Shown one piece after another: positions 59,021 through 64,000 of a stretch of DNA of 64,000 nucleotides. Under the pieces are notes generated by a model. That model made no database searches and was not told the DNA's origin. It saw only the letters and a list, made by a program, of their open reading frames with translations. The stretch covers positions 186,001-250,000 of the forward strand of contig JBAIAA010000525.1 of the NCBI GenBank assembly GCA_037893245.1. The letters are read 5' to 3'. Position 1 is the stretch's first letter; the number at the start of each line of letters is the position of its first letter. The translations under genes and the position numbers were made by a program. This DNA is from Crossaster papposus. Lineage: Eukaryota > Echinodermata > Asteroidea > Velatida > Solasteridae.

Positions 59021-59739
59021 AAAACACATGACCGTCATATATTGGGCATTATATCCCTACAGTACAGCCTAGAGATCGTGTGCCAGGCTAAATGCTGCAT
59101 TTACTAATAATGGCATACACAAAGCTGTTGTTCAACATTTTAATTACATTTTTCATTTATTCTTAATAGAAGCCTTCAAATTTTGAAGATCTACAAATGA
59201 AAGTAAATGACGATAATCAATACAAATGTCAAAAAAAAAATCGTTGCAACAGTAAAAACTACATAAAAAGCGTATATTTCAGGTAGAAAAAGATCGTTAC
59301 CGCTTAATTATTGCCCGTTTTTGGCATGGGTAAGGCCTAGAAGTTGGCCATCTTTCATTGTTCAGTGGTTTAAAGCTGTGCATGCTTTATGGGGGAATTT
59401 ATGCATCTGTCAATACAAATCTATGTTCTTATAATGAGCCAGCTTGAGATTGGGAGTAAAGCACGCGCACGAGCCAGCATATGACCGCATTGATTGGGCA
59501 GGCCGTGCGCGCGCGTATTTCTGATCCCAAATGACCTATATGCGCGTAATTTTGGGCATGCGCTGTTGGAATAGCGTATTTGCTTATTGTCAATTTTCAA
59601 AATAATTAATTCCTCTTTCTTTAAACTACAGGATGACGTTTTCATCATTTTAACATAATAAACTGGTAATTTTAGAACGTATACGGCGTACACATTATTG
59701 TCTGTATTACGGGCTTCTATAGTTTGTGAAGTTTTCATG

Positions 59740-60365
59740 CCGGCGTATTTCATTCCCAAAACAATTGTCATCTGGCTCCCCCTCATCGTCGACCTCAGGG
59801 GCATCATCATCATCATCATCATCAACTGGAAGTGGAGTCGGGTATTGCGCTTTATGGAAATGTTGTGCAGGAGATAGCCGTTTCAACGATGACTTTCAGG
59901 CACCGCTCAGTAGAAAACATCAGGCATCCACCACTCCTGTGTAGGCACCGGAAACGTAGTTTCCACATTCCGAATCCTCGTTCAACTAGTAAACGCGTTG
60001 AACGATGTGACCTGTTGTACGCCTCTTCTTCTCTGCTGGTAGGGTTTTAAACTGGGGTAAGTGACCACGGAGCCAGTTTATATGCGCTGTCCCATAAGTC
60101 ACCCGCATGTAATTCGTCTCTAAGATATTTGCCTTTCTAGCCTACACATAATCCAGATAAACGAATCATGCGTTCTCCCTACCACCCATTTGACTACAAT
60201 ATCAACGAATCTTCCGTCCGGACTCATAACCCCCTAGACGTTGATAGCATGATACCCCTTACGACAAACGAACAAGTGTTCATCTACCTGAGGGGCAACC
60301 ACAGGAACTAAGGTACCGTCAACAACACATAGTGCATTAGGAAAATTGGCGATTGCATACAATTA
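59740..60365 (-). pseudogene. PIF/Harbinger transposase (HARBI1-like), decayed
   Basis: The minus strand from 60365 reads NFPNALCVVDGTLVPVVAPQ (first catalytic aspartate), FVCRKGYHAINV, a stop, then PDGRFVDIVVKWVVGRTHDS (second aspartate), and after further stops and frame changes LVERGFGMWKLRFRCLH (catalytic glutamate). A CAT/ATG microsatellite at 59801-59822 corresponds to the acidic aspartate tail such proteins often have. The order matches the DDE_4 domain of PIF/Harbinger transposases. At least two stops and two frame changes are visible, so this copy is dead. The N-terminal third is not found. Confidence 0.85.
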
Positions 60366-60419
60366 CTCTTTAGTTATTCTCTGTATGATATAACACTTCA
60401 CAAACTTGAATCATGCACC

Positions 60420-61260
60420 AGTGCATGGATGAGCTCTAATTCACCTAAACTCAACACTGATACATCAGAACTAATAATTGTTTGAGTCAAAGTCACAACT
60501 TGCCAAGATCAATGTTCATAACATCAACATCAACAATTCAACTGTTCATTTGTCGTCAACCTGTAGAAATCTTGGAGTCACCTTCAACTCACTTATGCCA
60601 ATGGCTCATCACGTTTCTAATATATAACTACGTAACTTGGGTCTAATACGGAAGTACTTAACCCGCTCAGCCACGGAGAAGCTTGTGTGTGCCCTCATTT
60701 CTTCTTGTTTTGATTTTTGCAACTCTCTGTTGTATCAGCTATCCCCTTAACTATTGCTCGCAAACAAAAACTCCAAATTCTGCTGCTCGTATTGTGACCC
60801 TGACTTCATCTGAAGCCCACACCACCCCAATTGTGCAGTCTCTACACTGGCTCCCTGTCGCTGACCGGATGATTTTCATACTTGTTTTTCATTATCTGCA
60901 TGACTCAGCTCATCGATACAACATCAGTTTACTAACTCTTTACAGTCCACCGAGGCGTCTGAGGTCTTATATGCTTCTTTGCTTGCTGTCCCTCACACTC
61001 ATAACTCATGTGGGGAGATTGATAATTTTCTCATGCTGGTCGTTATCTTTGGAACAGACTGCCTCTCGCAATTCGTACTCTCTCAACGGTTTCTGAATTA
61101 GACCGAAGACTTATTTGTTCCAGATTGCCGACAATATTTAGCTTAGTTTTGTGTTAATTGTTTTAATTTTTCTGATTTTGTAATTGTATTGCGCTCTGAG
61201 CGTCATCTGTGGCGGATACCGACGCGTTATAAATATCAATTATTATTAATATTATTATTA
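60420..61260 (+). pseudogene. Decayed CR1/L2-like LINE 3' end
   Basis: The plus strand carries scattered LINE reverse transcriptase C-terminal blocks in three frames: LKLN, the NLGVTF-type block near 60565, SLHWLPVADRM near 60840, LYSPPRRLRSY near 60940 and WNRLPLAIRTL near 61050. The 3' end shows GCGCTCTGAGCGTC, GCGTTATAAAT and a TTATTATTA run, which is typical of these LINE tails. Many stops and indels show that it is old. Confidence 0.78.
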
Positions 61261-61639
61261 TTGCACCTCGGAAACCGTATGCGTCTCTGTAAAAGTTTCT
61301 TCACCAGCAAATCGGCCACCCTGTGAACACAACGTGATGCAGAGAACCGGCTTATGTTTAGAGTGTCTTCTGAACACTACCTGTTGCAAAGTACACGAGG
61401 GCAGCCAAAACTTAGACTTTGACAGAAATAGCATTCGAACGTCTTGTTGGTCGGAACAGGTCGTCGTGTTATTCTATACTTTTTCAACAAATAATCCTCG
61501 CTCATTGTCGCCATATAGTTTGGTCTGACGAGGTACTGATATGCAGGAATCTGTTGGCGTCGTGTTTGCCTATTCTGCAGGACAATATACGCAGCAGCCA
61601 TCTCTGCCATCTCTGAGACCCATTATGTAGCACCTTTGT

Positions 61640-61930
61640 AAGAGCTTTTTACAAGGTGCTGCGGCGCACTTTGCAGCCACTGCCAAGAACACCGGGGCAA
61701 ACCCATCCTCTTAGCGATAAGTGTTACTGGGTTCTTTTACGTGCATTACACAACACACGGGACCTACAGCTTTACGTCCCATCGGAAGGACAAAGCAATT
61801 AAGTGCCTTGCTTAAGGACAAGCATGTTAAGACTCGGACTCAAACCCTAACTCTGCTCTGCTGATCAGAAAAACCAGAGTTTGAGTCCGCGTGCTCGTAA
61901 ACGCTCGGCCATAACACGCCACAATAAACA
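61640..61930 (+). repeat. tRNA-like SINE-type repeat
   Basis: It contains GGGTTCTTTTACGTGCATTA, CACGGGACCTACAGC, AAGTGCCTTGCTTAAGGACA, ACTCGGACTCAAACCCTAAC and AACGCTCGGCCATAACACGC. The last two segments read as a degraded tRNA-like right half. I recall very similar repeats from echinoderm genomes. It is non-functional as a tRNA. Confidence 0.65.
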
Positions 61931-62976
61931 AATATTGTTGACTGGCTATCCAGATGACGACATGCGTCAACAACAAATAGGACATTTTGGGTCGGTAAGG
62001 TTACTGTCATTTTCAGCGTATTTATCACAAATTCTAGAGTGTGATGACGTGGGGTAAGGTGTGATTTGGTTTAACTGGTCATTAAACCGAATTCACGAGA
62101 GCACATCTGGATTTAATATTATCTGTATATTCTTTAATCTTGTCCCAAATAAGAAGGGAGTCAACTAAATCATTGGCAGATTTAATTGCGTAAAGTTGCA
62201 ATTGCTGATTTCATGACTTGAGTCAAAAGGCGCAAAGCGCTAGATAGACCAAAAACACATGCAAGTAAATTGACACAACTTATCTCAGGAAGAGAATCCG
62301 AGATTGTTGGTGTTCTCGGCCATTGGAATAGTAAAACAGTGCATCTTTGATTTCTACAAATGCAAGATAACAGTTAACAAGATAACAGTTAAAGCAAATG
62401 TTATAGTTTTTATTTTGAAATGATACAGTGAAACTCGACAAATTTGTTCAATTGCTTTAAATAGATTATAGGCTTCATAATAAACTCTAAAAAGTATTGA
62501 GACACTTATTTAGAAAACATTGCCAATAATCAACGGCCCGAAAGGGTATGGATTAATCGAAGCGAAAAACCTAGTGCATAATTTTGTTCTACGTATTTTG
62601 ATATCTCGATTGTTGGTATACGATGTTGCGGAGCGGAGTTATTGTCATTTCCATGGTCGTAGATCCAGTTTTAAAAGTGACAATCATCCCTATAGAAGCA
62701 GGTTTGAATTGATCATGTTGATGTTAAATGTTCAGCCAATAAGATAATCTCTACATATGCCCGCCTTTTTACGTATATTATTGTGAGGGGGAACGATATA
62801 GTCCCCGCTCCCCGTCGTTAAACTGACACGTCACTCATCGGCGTATTCAGGTAAAGGGATAATGTTGTGGCGGGCCACACTGTTATACCGCACCTGTACT
62901 TTTGATTCGATTCTATTGGAATCTTAATATTTTGGCTGTTTTAGCATGCAACCGAGTGTCTTAGTAATAATAAAGT
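61931..62976. other. Sequence upstream of the gankyrin-like gene
   Basis: Mostly A/T rich, with no coding evidence. The last 200 bp are richer in CpG and hold CCCGCTCCCCGTCG and GTGGCGGGCCACAC, which could be promoter sequence, but I see no convincing TATA box or initiator. Short direct repeats AAGATAACAGTTAA occur at 62367 and 62380. Confidence 0.4.
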
Positions 62977-63603
62977 ATGTCTGATTTAGATATTTGTAAG
63001 TTATCATATGATGGCAACTTTGCTGCTGTGAAAGGAAGAGTGGAAGCGGACAGGAGCGTGCTTAATGCGTTGGACAAAAGCGACCGAACGATTCTCCACT
63101 GGGCTGCGTCAGGCAAACACTTTGAAATAGTGCAGTATCTGTTGGAACTCAAGCCACCTCCAAATGTCAACATCAAAGATGATAACAATTGGGCTCCATT
63201 GCACATCGCGTGCTCAGTGGGTCAGGTAGAGATAGTGACCGCCCTGATAGGTCAGGGGTCAGAGGTTAATGTCGTCAACAAGACGGGTCAAACACCCTTG
63301 CATTATGCCGCATCCAGGGATCGGCAACGAATAGCTGAGATTTTATTGGAGCACGGTGCTGATGTCAACGTTGGAGATCAGACGGGAGCGACCCCAATGC
63401 ATCGGGCTGCTTCCAAGGGCAATCTAGAGATCGTCAAGCTTTTACTCAACTACAACTGCAGGCTAGATTTGCAGGACTGCATTGGAAACACGCCACTGCA
63501 CTTAGCATGTGAAGAGGAACGATCTGAGGAAGCCACATTGCTAGTTCAGCATGGGGCTCCAAGGAAGAAAAGACACCATTGGACCTGGCACCAATTGGCC
63601 TAG
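62977..63603 (+). CDS. PSMD10: Gankyrin-like 26S proteasome assembly chaperone, intronless
   Basis: The 208-residue frame matches gankyrin, which binds proteasome ATPase Rpt3 and helps assemble the 19S particle. Ankyrin repeats are clear at about residues 36-58 (RTILHWAASGKHFEIVQYLL), 70-92 (APLHIACSVGQVEIVTALI), 103-125 (GQTPLHYAASRDRQRIAEIL), 136-158 (ATPMHRAASKGNLEIVKLLL) and 169-191 (GNTPLHLACEEERSEEATLL). The start MSDLDICKLSYDG fits the family leader VCNLAYSG. After residue 194 (QHGA) the frame leaves the family. The next frame reads SKEEKTPLDLAPIGLARTIS and stops at 63632, matching the normal family end KEEKTPLQVAKGG, and a few codons seem lost at the junction. Vertebrate PSMD10 has introns; none is seen here, so this may be a retrocopy, though no poly(A) tract follows. 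It could also be the true gene with a sequencing error. Confidence 0.85.
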   Translation: MSDLDICKLSYDGNFAAVKGRVEADRSVLNALDKSDRTILHWAASGKHFEIVQYLLELKPPPNVNIKDDNNWAPLHIACSVGQVEIVTALIGQGSEVNVVNKTGQTPLHYAASRDRQRIAEILLEHGADVNVGDQTGATPMHRAASKGNLEIVKLLLNYNCRLDLQDCIGNTPLHLACEEERSEEATLLVQHGAPRKKRHHWTWHQLA

Positions 63604-63639
63604 CGAGGACAATTTCAAGTCTCAAAGATTGAAGGCTTT

Positions 63640-64000
63640 TATAGGCAACTGATTCACTACTGATTCCGGGCAGGTGGAGCTCGTTAACCATGGAAGGTAG
63701 TTCACCTAGGAGACAGAACTCTGATTTCAAACTCGGGTTGGTGGGGCTCGCAGCCTTGGCTGGCAGCCTACCTAGGAGAAGGACAACTCTGATTTCAAAC
63801 CCCCTACTGGGTCAAATGGAGCTGGGGTCCCACTAGGCATCTGAGCCCAACACTGCTGACTCATATGGCAGCCCCTGCATCCAGGATATACCTCAGACGT
63901 ACTGGCATTGCCTTTCCTCTGCCTCAGGTAGTTTCTGGACGAGAGAAGCCCTTGATCAATGATAGGACCATCCAAGGTGCTTTAACAGTCCTGGCTTAGA
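63640..64000. repeat. Downstream sequence with a doubled segment
   Basis: The segment ACCTAGGAGA, (A)CTCTGATTTCAAAC, then a G-rich (T)GGTGGGGCT or TGGAGCTGGGGTCCC word occurs at 63706 and again at 63771, 65 bp apart. The rest looks repetitive, and open frames on the minus strand have no recognisable motif. It could be 3' untranslated sequence or another dispersed repeat. Confidence 0.45.

Noticed and set aside
61835-61930. tRNA gene
   Set aside because: tRNA-like ending only; arms do not pair and it is part of a longer SINE-type repeat.

Overview
The window is animal nuclear DNA, almost entirely repeats, with one recognisable host gene at its right edge. It encodes a gankyrin/PSMD10-like ankyrin protein, animal-type transposons (piggyBac, Polinton/Maverick, CR1/L2-like LINEs, PIF/Harbinger) and several short foldback elements. 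Two short tRNA-like repeats (56195-56440 and 61640-61930) and a palindromic element at 51796-52845 look, from memory, like repeats common in echinoderms and other marine deuterostomes. I therefore favour a marine invertebrate deuterostome, possibly an echinoderm; this is an inference.

Left part (1-38134): one large satellite array with an 86-87 bp unit, cut into three segments (1-17574, 21285-24035, 36985-38134) by two insertions. The first is a piggyBac element (17575-21284) with a frameshifted transposase and rearranged ends. The second is a broken Polinton (24036-36984), a virus-like self-replicating DNA element read on the minus strand. It carries a protein-primed DNA polymerase B region, packaging ATPase, small virion-type proteins, chromodomain integrase, penton-like and hexon-like capsid proteins and part of an adenovirus-type protease. 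Its right end holds a striking cluster of short perfect hairpins, then an A-rich tract with GC punctuation, then a candidate terminal repeat. The satellite itself is still turning over: blocks of about 434, 1235 and 1487 bp are duplicated in tandem.

Middle part (38135-56650): a patchwork of non-autonomous DNA elements, often nested. It includes a diverged 225-bp tandem repeat, a 1.5-kb terminal-inverted-repeat (TIR) element holding a smaller MITE and a 160-bp palindrome, a 1.4-kb TIR element, a nearly full-length minus-strand LINE (43658-47029), older LINE debris, a long-TIR element at 50064-50766, a nested pair at 51796-52845, and a stack of palindromes at 53496-54630.

Right part (56650-64000): a 160-bp tandem repeat, remains of a PIF/Harbinger element (Myb-like coiled segment on plus, transposase on minus), a decayed LINE 3' end, a tRNA-like repeat, and the intronless gankyrin-like gene (62977-63603), whose last codons are out of frame with the family. 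I see no RNA gene, CRISPR array or operon. Most long reading frames in the first 38 kb are artefacts of the satellite, because 87 is a multiple of three.
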